This document shows, one piece after another, positions 21,731 through 33,302 of a stretch of 64,000 bases of DNA. The stretch lies in the NCBI GenBank assembly GCA_001606155.1, contig LODT01000047.1:186001-250000 (forward strand). Direction: 5' to 3'. Source of the stretch: Tieghemostelium lacteum. Lineage: Eukaryota; Evosea; Eumycetozoa; Dictyosteliales; Raperosteliaceae. The stretch's first letter is position 1, and every line of letters begins with the position of its first letter. The position numbers were made by a program, and so were the translations under genes. The notes under the pieces are model-generated. The model saw only the letters and a list, made by a program, of their open reading frames with translations. It was not told the DNA's origin and searched no databases.

Positions 21731-22010
21731 TTAAGTTCTAAAATGTTATATGTATCTTTAACGTACTATAGACCCTACTGAACCACAATGGTTAATGTTT
21801 ATTATATATGTTTATTAGAGACCCTAGATCTCTTACTATTCTATATATGGAAATGTTACTAGTTTTGTCTATTGTTCTATACTAAGACAAGTTACTTAAA
21901 CAGACCAATGTCTGACACACCATTGCCAATAATCAAACTGTAATACAAAAACTTATATCAATAAGTATTTTACTTTAAAATTTTTTTTATTTTACTAAAT
22001 TTTTTACACC
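21731..22010. promoter_or_regulatory. Upstream region of orphan gene at 22011
   Basis: About 280 bp of A+T-rich DNA before the start of a plus-strand gene. No specific element is identified; the last 60 bp include the T-run and A-rich leader typical before dictyostelid start codons. Confidence 0.3.
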
Positions 22011-25000
22011 ATGATAAATGATCAACTCAATCATTTAAAACAATTAATTAAAAATCAATCATTAGAACCAGGAAATTGGAATAGATTCAATTCTAACAGA
22101 TATTTTGTGGAAATTGTTGATTTTATTTCTAAGATTCATAACTTTGGCAAAGAAGTCACAGATTATTTTAAATTAGTTTATTCAAACAAACAATATAAAG
22201 ATATTAGATACCTATTAGATAGTAATAAAGAACATGTTAAACAATTATTTTTTGAATTGAAACCTAAATTTACTCAATTAGATGTTGATATTATTGATCA
22301 ATGCTTGATATCAGATAGTCATTCTATTGAATTTCTTAAATTTTCATTTCAACATTTACAAAACTATTTAGCTCAGATACAACCATCTACATTGGTTTTA
22401 TTTACATATCTACCAACTATTTTAAAGGTAAAGTTATCTATATCAAGTTTATGGATCATTTTAACATTAACATTTTTATTCTAGATTTATAATAGTTCAA
22501 AAATTGATGAAAAAAAGAGTATTTTAATATTATATTTGAAACAAATTAATTATCATATAGTCACTAAAACACCAATACCAGTAAATGATAATACCTTATT
22601 GCTAAAAGGAGTTTTAGAATTTCTTAATGATAAGGAGTATCAAGCAGTATTATATACAAATCCAGAACATGGTCCTGTAATCCAAGCTGGTGATGAACTT
22701 CCTTTGATTTTTAAATATCTAAAATCATTTTTAAAAACTGATAAATTTAAAGATTTATCAGTGGATATCAAAAATGAAATCCAAAGACTATTTATACTAG
22801 ATTCAAATATTCACTATTTTCAATACCAATCTATTCCTATAAAGATTAGTGATAATATATATAAATCATTGACAATAGTAAAACCAAAACAGGATAATGA
22901 TATATTAGTACAACTTATCAACTATAAATCTAGTAAAAAAATACTAAAACATCCAAAAAAGTATATTGAATATCTACGAAGACTAATAGATAATAGTGAT
23001 GGTAATGAAAATTGTAAAAGATCAATTTGTAGATTTTTACAAGTTCATTTTAATAATTTTAGTAACAATCAAAAAGAATTCAACGGTATTATAAAGATGT
23101 GGATATTAAATAATCTTGATCAACCAAAGATGATAAAAAAATTATTAATAATATTAGTAACTAGTGAAAGTAATAATTTGGAAGATACAGTTTATGAGAT
23201 ATTAGAGAAAATAACTGTACCAAAAAATCAAAATCTAATATCAATATTTATTGATAATGAGAATACCAACAATAGGTATAGGTTATTTATTGGTGAATTG
23301 GTATTTAAAAAAACAATTCAATGGAAGAATTCAACAAAATTGTTAGTTAAACTTGGTCACTATATAAATAATAGTCAATCAAGAGCTATTGGTACCTCAC
23401 AATTTTCTGAAATATTTAAAAGAGATGATTTTACAACTATAGATTTTATAATGACAAATTATAAAACTGATATACAATTATCTACTAGTAAGTTAAAAGA
23501 TGAATTACTTGGTTATATGTTTAGACTTTCTTATTTATTACATGGAAAACATAATCAAACATCACAATCATATCACAGTAGTAATGGCACAAATAATAGT
23601 AGTACTCAACCAATTAATGATAATTTAATAATTAGATTTTTAAAAGAATATAGAAATAATATAGTAGAAATAGATAAATCAACAATAGTCTATCTATGTA
23701 AAATTTTATTTCCAGGATACACTAAAGATATGAAACCAACAACATTAAATTATCAACAATCATTTAGACTATTAGCTGATATTATTGATGTGGTTATAAA
23801 TGATATATCAATTGACCATATCATTGATTATCTTCAATGTCTAGTAAAATCAAATGAGATTGATTACCAATCATTTTTTAATGATTTTTTAGTAAAATTA
23901 TCATTAGAAACTCAATTAAAAATAATTAATCATCTAATTATAAATTCCAACACAACAATTGAATTTAAATTTATTATTAATTTAATTAAATTTAAATATC
24001 AATCACAAACACTAATAATTGATCAATTTTATAAAATTTGGTCAAATTATCAATTATTTAATAATATATCAATTAATAATTTAATATCTATAAATAATGC
24101 TATTCAATTAATATCAACTTCTAATAATATTAATAATTCAAAATTACCAATAATTTTAGAAAATTATATAATAGAATTATATATAGAATTTTGGGTTGGA
24201 AATTGTAAAGATTATATATATACTCTATCTAGAGTATGTTGGAGATTTTTTTGATTTAATATCTAAAAAGTTATTACCACAATTAAAGTTTAAATTACCA
24301 AAATCCATTATCAATAATAATTATAAGAAGAATTATAATACAGCATCACCTTATTCTATATATTTTCAAAAACCAAATATATATTTGGAAGAATTGGATA
24401 TTCAACCAGTATATAACTATAAAGAGATTTCAATAGAAACCATTTACTATAGAATACCAGTAGATATTTTGTATTTGGATTTTTTTAAATTTCCAAATCT
24501 AATTAAACTCTCGATACTATATAATAACAGTGAGGTTATATCACCCCTATTGTATCAGTTAGAATTACCAAATTTAAAAATATTAAAAATTGAATTTCCA
24601 AAATTCACTATTATTGAAATGGTTCCACCTGTATTGGAGCTGATAAAGAGATATCAAGGTATTGTTAAATTGGAAAAGTTAAAGTTAATCTTTACAATGA
24701 TTAATCATCCTGAAGTTATTGGATTGATTGATGCTGTTAAAGATATATACCCAACTCCTAATGTTCAGGTACAAATTGAAAGCTATCAGTCAACTGATAT
24801 TTTCTACTTCAAAAATGATTATCAAATGTATATTGCAGAGTGGTTATACCACTGTGAAAATTCACTAAAACTAGAAATGGTAAAAAGACTTTTACAATCA
24901 ATTAGCACAGTAAAAGTTTTTAAGGATTTTGGTGGATTCGTTTCTCATTTATGCTATACAAATCTAACTAGACTTCACATTGATAAGATATCCTATTCTC

Positions 25001-25359
25001 ATTTTTTCCAACTGAATTTAGATAATCTATTTCGAGATACCAAAGCATTAGTAACATTTTCCTTTTCCATTCCACTACTTTTCCAACATACCGAACTACT
25101 ATTAAAATTGTTAAATTCCAATAACTCTTTACACACCATTAAAATCATTGTAATTCAAAATAGTAGTACATCTTACCATCTAAACTATAGTGATTGGATC
25201 ACTAATTTTTTAACCAATCTCTTTAAAACTCAAAGTGAAAAATCTAATATTCATTGGTTAAACATTTCAACAATTATTCAGCTTCAATCAATTATACCAA
25301 ATGATTTTAAAAATTTTGGTACTTTTCAAAAGATCTCTAATTCTAAATTTTTTAAATAA
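22011..25359 (+). CDS. Large orphan protein, helical N-part and LRR-like C-part
   Basis: Model: exons 22011-22427, 22485-24233 and 24271-25359, about 1084 residues. The first intron (57 nt) is ordinary. The second is inferred: the frame changes at about 24235, and a 37-nt GTATGT...AAAAG segment would join the two frames exactly. A 37-nt intron is short, so a true frameshift is the alternative. The N-terminal 700 residues are Lys/Asn/Ile-rich and look alpha-helical, possibly HEAT-like. The C-terminal part has leucine-rich stretches (LPNLKILKIEF). No named domain is recognised and no membrane segment or signal peptide is seen. Confidence 0.6.
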
Positions 25360-25817
25360 AACAATCAGTGTTCAACATAAATTTATGGTGGATAACATTT
25401 TATTATGTCAAGATATGGTATGTGCATCCTTAAACCTTGAATATATATATAGATTCATCATTCAGATAATGTCCAAAATTCACATTCTTTGTAAGTGTAA
25501 AACAATTTCTGTACTCAAATCAAATACAGATGAATATATAAATCATTATTTCCTCATTCAATAAGGAATTTGAGATTTATTTTATTTAAACTAGTTTAAA
25601 TTTAAAGTATAATTAAGATTAAGATATCTTTTTGTCTATTTTAATATCTTTAGATTTCAGAAATATCTAGGAAACCAGTACTAAAAGAAGAGGATTTTTA
25701 AATTGAATATGTTTAAATTTAAATTAATCTAAAAGTTGAATAATAATTACTATATTTGATTAAATATGTTTAAAAATTATACCTTTGATAATTTTGATAG
25801 TATTTTTTTAATATTTT
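25360..25817. other. A+T-rich 3' flank between orphan gene and transposase
   Basis: Holds the 3' end of the orphan gene and the region beyond the transposase stop. I searched it by eye for a terminal inverted repeat matching the far side of the transposase (28081-28330) and found no convincing one. No gene is called here. Confidence 0.4.
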
Positions 25818-28080
25818 TTAATCATCCAATTGATCGTTAGTTGAGTCAAATGGAGATACACAATGGTTGAAGACTACTCCAATTTTAATATTATTGTAAT
25901 TATAACCATCTTGGTATAGAACAACTATTGACTCTGTATTGAAATCAATTAGTTTATATACCTCGTCATTTTCAAATACACTTAAATGACAATTTGAGAA
26001 TTCTTCTGAAGGAGTTGATCTCCTAATGACTTGGTACTTGTCATTTAATAGACCTTCATTAAAATATTTGGTAAGGTCTTTCATCATATCATCAGGAATA
26101 GTGAAGTTGATTCTATAATCGTCATCTGCTTCCTGTTCATCAATTTTTAAATTTGATAATAATGTATTTTTGTGATGTGTTAATTTATCTAATAGTTGTG
26201 AGATTAGATTTGTTGTTATATTAGTTGTTGTTGTTGGTGGTGGTGGTGTTTGTTGTTGATTAAATAAGCTCAATGAATGTTCTCTTTGAAACTGTATAGC
26301 ATTTCTTCTCATTGCTTTTTGATTCTCTAAATTGGCTTTTAATCTAGATTGAAATAATTCTTTATGATTGACACCTTTAATTGAATTTAAAATATTATGG
26401 TGTTTGTTGTTATTTAAATTTGAATTTGTGAATGATAATGAATTGTTTGTTAATTGTGTAGTAGTTGAAGTTGTAGTTGTATTTATATTATTTATATTGT
26501 TATTGGTTTCAATTTGGTCCATAAGAACATCATCTTTTTTACTTATGCTTTCTTCATTTTCTTCCTCAAAGAGTGATTTTTTGTTTCCATTTACGATTAT
26601 AATTTGTTTAGAAGGTTTAATTGGATGATCTACAGTCCCTCTACAAATACCTTTGTTCATACACAATTTTTCCGTGGAATAGACCATCTTATGTTTAATA
26701 TCCCATTTCTGATCCACTGAGTTTGGACATGGTGTTTTTTCATCAATTTTGATTCTCCAAGAGTGAATATCTTCACTTTGGAGACACTTGTACAAAAATG
26801 CTTTTGCAGTTTTGTAATAATTATCAAGATTTTCTGGTTGGATGGTTTTCATTGAAGCTTGTAATGATCTAAGGGTATCACCAGGCGTCTTTAATTGTTG
26901 TCCGTTCATGTGTAATTTAAGCTGGTTAAATACATACTCTATGGGATTCAAGAATGGCGCATACCTTGGATTTGGAACATACTTGTGGTGCTTATATTTA
27001 TCAGTTGTTAAGAGGTCCAACCCTTCACGATAGATACCTTCGTTATCTCCAGTGAAGCAAAAAGATACCCCAGGGTGGTCCTTCTCTAATTTGTTAAGAA
27101 CTGCTTGAAAAAATGCATGAAAATCTGATGAATTGAATCTACGGAATTGAGTCCAACCAAGAATAACCTTTTTATTAGAAATGGCTAGACAAAAAGCTAC
27201 AGAGTTTGAGTCTCCCTTCTCTGTTGTCACCGGTTTCGTATTTAGATAATCAATGCCTTCTTCTTAGTGGGAACCAGTGAAGTCTGTCTCTTGTGGAGGG
27301 TTAGCTTCATTCTCTGATTCTTCGGTATCTTCATCTTGAGTGTTTTCTGGGTGTTTCTCTGGTTTGGTCTTATCCTTGGATTTCTTTTTAAATGTCGATG
27401 GATCTTTGTTGAAATAGATACCTCTATGTGCTTTTGGTACTACTGCTGGTGTACCTATAATGGATCTGGCATGACGACGGACTGCGTTATGTTCTCTATA
27501 AGTCACATCATAATAAATACAATATTGGTCATCGGGCTTAATGCCCTCTTCTAAAACCAATTTGGCGTATTTTAGTCTCTCTAATTTTAGCTCTGCGGAA
27601 TTCCTTTCAATCTCCTCGTCCATTGATACTTTATAACTATAGTTTTTATCTTTCAGATATTTATTGACTGTTGTCTTACTAATGGTGAATGTTGGGTCAA
27701 CTGTTTGAGTTTGCTGTATTAATTTTTTGGCCAATTCATGACCACTTAGGGTATTATCAATTTTCAATTGTTCAATAAGAAAATTTCCTTTTACTTCATC
27801 TATTTTCTTTTTTTTTTAGAGCTCCTTCAGAACTACCTCTTTTTTTTGGTACCAATGAGTATAGATCATCTTGTCTAAATTTTCTAAGTTTTTGGTACAG
27901 AGTTGACAGAGGGATATCATATTTTTGTGATACTTCTGGTACGGTGGTCATGGAAGCTTCTTCTATTATATTACACCATCCCTGGTAGTCTTTAAATTGA
28001 TATTTTCCTCTTTCTTTTCTTTTTGTTGTTTTTTTTGTTGTAGTTGTAGTTGTATTTGATATCATTTTTAAGTTATTCAT
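25818..28080 (-). mobile_element. IS630/Tc1-mariner-type transposase copy, interrupted
   Basis: A transposase-like gene on the minus strand read in three blocks (28080-27796, 27767-27264, 27230-25818). The first has a helix-turn-helix (EVSQKYDIPLSTLYQKLRKF); a second DNA-binding segment follows (SKTTVNKYLKDKNYSY). The DDE catalytic core is visible: first Asp in YYDVTYREHNAVRRH, second in CFTGDNEGIYRE, and Glu in the hallmark APFLNPIEYVFNQLK. The blocks differ by one frame change in an A-run near 27810 and one in-frame stop near 27265, so the copy looks recently inactivated unless these are sequence errors. After the core come about 300 extra residues with Asn/Thr repeats and a basic segment, unusual for mariners. 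No clear terminal inverted repeats were found. Confidence 0.75.
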
Positions 28081-28179
28081 ATAATGGATTATAGAATAAT
28101 TTTAAAATTCATTCAAAATATAAAATTTTAATGTTAATATTTATTTTTAAATTCATAATTGAATTTCAAAATTAACCCC

Positions 28180-28211
28180 GGGGTATAAATAAATCGATTT
28201 ATTTATACCCC
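28180..28211. repeat. Perfect 32-nt palindrome
   Basis: Sixteen-base arms, GGGGTATAAATAAATC and its exact complement, meet with no spacer at a central CG. It is preceded by CCCC, making a CCCCGGGG step at 28176-28183. It sits about 100 bp upstream of the transposase start and about 150 bp upstream of the next gene. It could be a transposon end, a hairpin-forming site or a dimeric binding site; none is proven. Confidence 0.85.
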
Positions 28212-28364
28212 CATTTTAGTGGTACCATTTTTATAAATATTTTAAAAAATGAATTTAAAATGAAATTGAAATTTTGTATGAAATTTGAATTTTCAGACTG
28301 CGCCAAAATTTAAATAAAGAATTTTTTTTTTTTAATTTTTAATATTAGTTTTTAAGTTCAAACT

Positions 28365-29949
28365 ATGAATTTATTTGAAATTTGCTTAAATTCTATTACA
28401 AATTTAATAGATGATAATAATAATAATGAAATTTTTAAAAATTTATCATTGGAACAATATCAACAACTTTTGGATTGTTTATTAAGTAAATCAAAATTAA
28501 CATTTAATATAATTAGTCAAATATCAATATCATTACCATTAGATTTTATAACACATTTGGATTTTCAATCAACAGATATATCATGTTTTCATTTAAAATT
28601 AATTTCAAGTAAGTTACTTTGTTTTAATAAATAATACAGAAAACTAATTTTTTTATTTTTTATTAGAAATTAAAACTATAAGATCATTAAATTTATCAAA
28701 ATGTACAAGATTTGAAAGTAAATCATTAAGATATCTTTGTGAATTACCAAAATTATTGTATCTGGATTTATCTAAATGTAATATTACCAATGAATCCATG
28801 AGATTTTTAAAGTTGATGCCTAGAATTGAAATTTTGGATATATCATATTGTTTGAAATTAAGTGATAAAGGGTTACAGTATATAAGTAAAAGTAATACAA
28901 TTAAAAAAGTAATTGCTAGATCAGTACCTCTAACTGATAAATGTATACTTTATATCTCCAAAAAGATAAATCAACAAAGAAAACAATTTCAAACTGTATC
29001 ACTATTTCAATCTCTATTGGAAATTCAATTATCTGATACATTATTAAGTGATCAGGCAATAGAAGGTTTTAAAGAATTTCCAATTCTATCCTATCTAGAT
29101 TTGTATAATACACCCAAAATTACAGTAGAATCATTACAATCATTGGAACATCATTTTAATACAAAATGTCCAAATGTAATTAATTGTCTATTGAATACAC
29201 AATCAAAGAGGTTAGAAATTAATAGAATTACAAATAAATTTGAAGAACCTGATTTAGTTCTATCAAATAACAAACTTTGGCCAATTCATAAAATTCAACA
29301 TTTTATAATACAACAACAACCATCTTCAACTAGTAAACTTCTAAATAATAGTGATAATAATTTAGATACAAGTTTAAATAGTAGTACAAGTAGTTTAAAT
29401 AATAGTTTTCAAGAGATGGATAATGATAACTCTATAAACTCTATAAACTTATCAATATATTTACCAAATGAACAACAACAACAAAAGAAAAGACAAAGAG
29501 ATCAAGATGATAAATTAAATGAAAAAAGAGATTTTAAATTGTATAAAGATTCATTTTCACAATCACCAACTAAAGTATCCTATGGCACAATTCACCAATC
29601 ACCATCTAGATTAAATATTTATAGTAACGGTGATATTCTATCAAATATTACCAATTTACAAGTTTATAATAATATTAATAACTGTAGTTTAAAATCACCA
29701 ATTAATTTAGTTCATCAATCACCACATAAATTATTTAATTGTAATCATTTATCACTTAATACTTTAACTCCATTAGTATCACCAAAATCTAATCGTAAAC
29801 TGAATCAGTACTATAGTACCACCAATACCGATATAAAACCAAAAATGAATAATGGATATTTTCTAACACCAACTAAATCTACCAAAAAACCAATGACACC
29901 AAAAATTAATAATGACAATGATAAAATAAAGGAAAAACTCTTCATTTAA
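28365..29949 (+). CDS. LRR protein (AMN1/F-box-like repeats)
   Basis: Exons 28365-28608 and 28667-29949 (58-nt intron, GTAAGT donor) encode about 508 residues. Residues of about 60-250 carry Cys/Leu-type LRRs (IRSLNLSKCTRFES, LLYLDLSKCNITNES, IEILDISYCLKLSDKGL, LLEIQLSDTLLSDQAI), the AMN1/FBXL pattern. I do not see a clear F-box in the N-terminal 50 residues. The C-terminal half is Asn/Ser-rich with repeated SPTK/SPSR/SPHK-type motifs (FSQSPTKVSYGT, HQSPSRLN, HQSPHKLF) that resemble proline-directed kinase sites. Role as an adaptor or cell-cycle regulator is inference. Confidence 0.75.
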
Positions 29950-29980
29950 TAAATAATTTACCCTATATTTACATGTATTC

Positions 29981-30435
29981 TTATTTCTCTTTTATATATT
30001 GTGACAGTAATTCAAATACTTTTTTTTCTATATATGTTTCTAATGCTGGTATTTCAGTAGCTATTTGACAACTTAAAAATATTTGAACTTTAAATTTTAA
30101 AACTAATCTTTGTGATAATGATATATTTGTTGATTGATCTTTACTTGAACTTTTTATTAATTCTGAATATGCTGGTATTGTTTCCTAGTTTATTGTACAT
30201 AATGTATTAATATTTATAAATTGACATTTATTAAAGATTATTTAAATACCATTGGTAATTTCATTGAAACTATCATTGAATTTAATGATGCTTGTGATGC
30301 TGTATCACCTATCCATATAAATATAGGTGATCCCTCCTGTTTAAATAAATAAAATAGAAAATATAGCTTTGTATTTTCATATAAATCTATATATCTTTTA
30401 ATTATTAAATTTGATGTATTTACTTCTGTCTCCAT
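29981..30435 (-). CDS. psmg4: Proteasome assembly chaperone 4 (PSMG4/PAC4)
   Basis: Two short exons on the minus strand, 30435-30250 and 30184-29981 (65-nt intron, phase 0), encode 129 residues, close to the roughly 123 of human PSMG4. Family features: SPIFIWIGD in the first half (human-type VWVG strand), then SMIVSMKLPM, and in exon 2 NISLSQRLVLKFKVQIFLSCQI matching the family segment TGLAQRLARKTNKQVFVS, ending with an acidic/basic helix. PAC3-PAC4 help build the 20S proteasome alpha-ring. Exon 2 is too short and exon-split to stand out as an ORF. It is divergent from NDUFAF6, with only 63 bp between the two start codons. Confidence 0.82.
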
Positions 30436-30498
30436 GTTGAAAATTTTCGAATAAAATAAATTTTTTTTTTAATCTTGTATTGAACTTTCTGTTAAACA
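30436..30498. promoter_or_regulatory. Shared bidirectional promoter, PSMG4 / NDUFAF6
   Basis: Just 63 bp separate the two divergent start codons. The interval is A+T-rich with a T9 run. Both genes are constitutive organelle or proteasome assembly factors, so shared transcription control is plausible but not shown. Confidence 0.5.
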
Positions 30499-31680
30499 AT
30501 GAAATCATTATTTAATATATCCTTAAGTTCATATAGGTTATATTATTCAAAATCATCATTAATATCAAATTCAATAAAAAATATTAATAATTTTAGATAT
30601 TTTACAACTATTAATAATAAACCGCAACAACAACAAATTAATAATAAACCACAACAACAACAAATTAATGTAAATCCAACCAATATAAGTAATATAAATA
30701 GTGAACTTTTAAAAGATAAATCATCACCATCATCAAAATCTATAACTATAGATCAATTAGCAGATCAAAACGATTATAATTATGTTTTTGAAAGAGCAAA
30801 GATTTGTGATAAAGAAAACTATCTATGTACTCTATTGATTAAAGATTTATCTGCTAGAAGATGTGCTTTTGCAATTAGAGCTTTTAATATTGAAACTGTT
30901 GCTAATGATTTCACACCCAAAGTTGAAAAAATGTCGAAATTAAGATTATCATTTTGGAAAGATGCTATTAATAATTTTTATAATGTAAGTTTACCAAACC
31001 AAATAGATACTCTACTGAAATATATATATTTACTATTTAATGTTTAATAAAAATAGGGTAAAGTTTATGATCAACCATTATCAAGAGTTTTAGCACAATT
31101 TATAAAAGAAAAACAGTTGAGTAAAACTTGGTTTATAAGATTATTGAATAGAAGAGAAAAGGATTTGGCAACTATTCAATTGAAGGATATGGAAGAATTG
31201 GAACAGTATTGCGATGATATTCAAACTTCAATGTTGTTATTGACATTGGAAGGTATGGGTATAAAAGGTAATCATGATATCGAACATTGTGCTAGTCATT
31301 TAGGTAAAGCTGTTGGTTTAATGATTTTAATCAGAGGCACTCAATTTCACATTTCCAAAAGAAAGATTTATATTCCAGTCAGTTTGACTACAAAACATGG
31401 AATCAATATTGAGGCTCTCTATAGAGGTGATCGTCAAGCTGAAAAACTTAAAGAGGCAATTTACGAAATGGCATCTAGAGCAAAAATGCATCTTGACAAA
31501 GCTAGATCATTTACAGTTCCTCAACCTGCCAATCAAGCTTTTATCATTGCAGAAATTGTTGATGATTTCTTAGAGAATCTACGTACCATTGATTTTAATA
31601 TTTATGCTTTGGATTCTGGTAAACAATCACCATGGTTGTTATTAAAATTATATAAAAATAAATTATTTGGTAAATTTTAA
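30499..31680 (+). CDS. ndufaf6: NDUFAF6-like complex I assembly factor
   Basis: Exons 30499-30984 and 31057-31680 (72-nt intron, phase 0) give about 369 residues. The first 60 residues are Ser/Arg/Asn-rich and fit a mitochondrial targeting sequence. The rest is the squalene/phytoene-synthase-like fold of NDUFAF6: ARRCAFAIRAFNIET, LRLSFWKDAINNFYN, WFIRLLNRREKDL, IQTSMLLLTLEGMGI, ASHLGKAVGL, and ARSFTVPQ. NDUFAF6 supports ND1 maturation in mitochondrial complex I and lacks the Asp-rich synthase motifs, as here. The presequence contains a 27-nt tandem duplication (30610-30663) encoding NNKPQQQQI twice. Confidence 0.87.
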
Positions 31681-31737
31681 AAATTATCCAAATTCATTTT
31701 ATATATTTATATACATGTGTGTTTCGGTTTATTATAA

Positions 31738-32235
31738 TTATTGTTGCGGATGTAATTTTTGATAGGCTTGAATAAATTCTATAATTTCTGTATCTTCGGT
31801 AACTTGAATGGGAGTTTCGTCGTCTTTATTTTTGACATTTAAAGGTGCACCAGCAGCTAATAAAATGGGTATTAATTCACCATCCTCGCACATTACTGCC
31901 AAATGAAGTGGTGTATTACTATCAATATCACCAATAGAAAGGTCAGCACCTGCACTAATGAGGAACTTAACCATATCTACTTCACCTCTTCTTACTGCTT
32001 CGTGTAGAGGTGTTGATCCAAAATTATTTTCTGCATTTATATTTGATCCTTTACTGAGAAGTAATTGTGCAATCTTTATATCTCCAATTCTCGATGCAAA
32101 ATGTAGTGCTTGTAATCCACCAAAATCTTCATCATCTAATTTACATATACCATTCTCTAATAATTTTAATACATCATTATAATCTCCACTTAAAACTGCT
32201 TCGTGTAGTTTTGGTAGTTGATTACTATCACTCAT
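31738..32235 (-). CDS. Ankyrin-repeat protein, 165 residues
   Basis: A single-exon gene; start at 32235 gives [14 protein letters not shown]. An in-frame extension upstream is Phe-rich junk over T-runs and was not used. It is essentially all ankyrin repeats: [78 protein letters not shown] and a capping half-repeat. Such proteins mediate protein binding; gankyrin- or OSTF1-like partners cannot be told from sequence. Its stop lies 57 bp from the NDUFAF6 stop (convergent). Confidence 0.8.
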   Translation of the reverse strand: MSDSNQLPKLHEAVLSGDYNDVLKLLENGICKLDDEDFGGLQALHFASRIGDIKIAQLLLSKGSNINAENNFGSTPLHEAVRRGEVDMVKFLISAGADLSIGDIDSNTPLHLAVMCEDGELIPILLAAGAPLNVKNKDDETPIQVTEDTEIIEFIQAYQKLHPQQ

Positions 32236-32461
32236 TTGTTTTGAATAAAAAAGAAAGAAAAAAAAAAAAACGAATAGATTAAATAAATTTAGGTATTGGT
32301 AGATGGTAGTCTTTTTAATGTATTGTGAAACGGATAAATTAATTATTTCATTATTGGCTTTTTTAAAGAACATTTTTTTTTTCTTTAAAAAACATTTTTT
32401 GGTTTTTTTTTTGAAGAATTAAGAAATTTAATCATCAAAAGTTCTTTTTAACACATGTAAA

Positions 32462-32557
32462 GGGCGTTTGGTGAATATGGTATCACGTTCGGTTTGCAAC
32501 AATACAGCAATATTTCAATACTCCGAAAGATGACGAGATCGATACTCGTAACGTCCA
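32462..32557 (+). tRNA. tRNA-Ala(UGC) with intron, copy 2
   Basis: Cloverleaf by hand: acceptor 32462-32468 with 32550-32556 (G3:U70), D arm 32471-32486, anticodon stem 32488-32492 with 32523-32527, anticodon TGC at 32495-32497, 23-nt intron 32499-32521, variable loop 32528-32532, T arm 32533-32549, discriminator A at 32557. A T-run starting at 32561 should terminate Pol III. The A-box (TGGTGAATATGG) and B-box (GATCGATAC) are both present. Identical to the minus-strand copy at 20906. Confidence 0.87.
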
Positions 32558-32560
32558 GCT

Positions 32561-32577
32561 TTTTGTTTTTTTTGGGA
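32561..32577 (+). terminator. Pol III oligo-T terminator of tRNA-Ala
   Basis: TTTTTG followed by a T8 run begins four bases after the tRNA discriminator. The equivalent run follows the other tRNA copy. Confidence 0.7.
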
Positions 32578-32600
32578 CTTTGCAAATTTTTTTTCCCCCA

Positions 32601-33302
32601 GATTTTTGTAATAGTAATGCCTCGGGCCCTAGGTATATATTATAACTGATATGTTTTTGATGAATAGGTCATATGATAGTTTTTATTTTATGAATTTGTA
32701 CACAATTAAGATAGGAATAATAGATGTTTTATGTAAATTGTAGCAGTAATGGTCCTTACTGCAACTCAGATCTCAATTCATCTACGAATCTCAGATACAC
32801 TACGATTCGTTTCCCAACTCCTTTATATTTTCCCACCTTAAACTATACAACATTACATACAAAATAAACACAAAAAATTTTTCCCTTTTAAAAAAAAAAC
32901 TCAAAATACCAAGAATATAGACTTTGAACTTAAATAAAAGAGTTTTTTTTACTATTAATTGAATCCTGAAAAAATAGGTATATACTATCTCATTTTATAA
33001 TTATTTTACAATATCTATAAATTTTGTAAAATTGATTTAACGTTATTAATAAATTTATTAAGGTCGATACCTTGATTCTAAAAAGATTGTTTGATTCTAT
33101 TTTTATCACCATCATTGAAATGAAAAAATGTTTAAACTTGGACAATTTTATTAGTATATTTATATAAAAAATATAATTTAAAAAATTGAAAAATGTAAGA
33201 TGTAAGATATTAATACCAAAATTAAAAAAACTAAATAGTACCACGTTAATTAAAAGGAACTCATTATCTTATTTCGAAATAATAAATTATTATTAGATTT
33301 AT
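32601..33302. other. Intergenic spacer with a segment shared with 38.06 kb
   Basis: A+T-rich DNA without a convincing gene. The stretch at about 32966-33000 (CTGAAAAAATAGGTATATAC and onward) reappears with few changes at about 38062-38096. It marks the 3' flank of the duplicated region described under the 33-34.8 kb gene. Confidence 0.5.

Larger units (their letters stand above)
32450..32600 (+). repeat. Duplicated tRNA block, copy 2
   Basis: Reverse-complement partner of 20868-21012. Besides the identical tRNA, the downstream GACTTTGCAAATTTTTTTTCCC and upstream CACATGTAAA flanks are shared with small differences. The two copies are 11.4 kb apart in opposite orientation. Confidence 0.85.

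Noticed and set aside
25301-25564. Plus-strand frame of 87 residues overlapping the end of the orphan gene
   Set aside because: Begins inside another coding frame, has no domain, and the A+T-rich tail looks like 3' UTR.
26270-26350. Possible importin-beta-binding segment in the transposase tail
   Set aside because: Similarity limited to a short basic stretch; too weak to call a domain.
32990-33244. Minus-strand Phe/Ile-rich frame
   Set aside because: Composition expected from random A+T-rich DNA; includes no recognisable motif.
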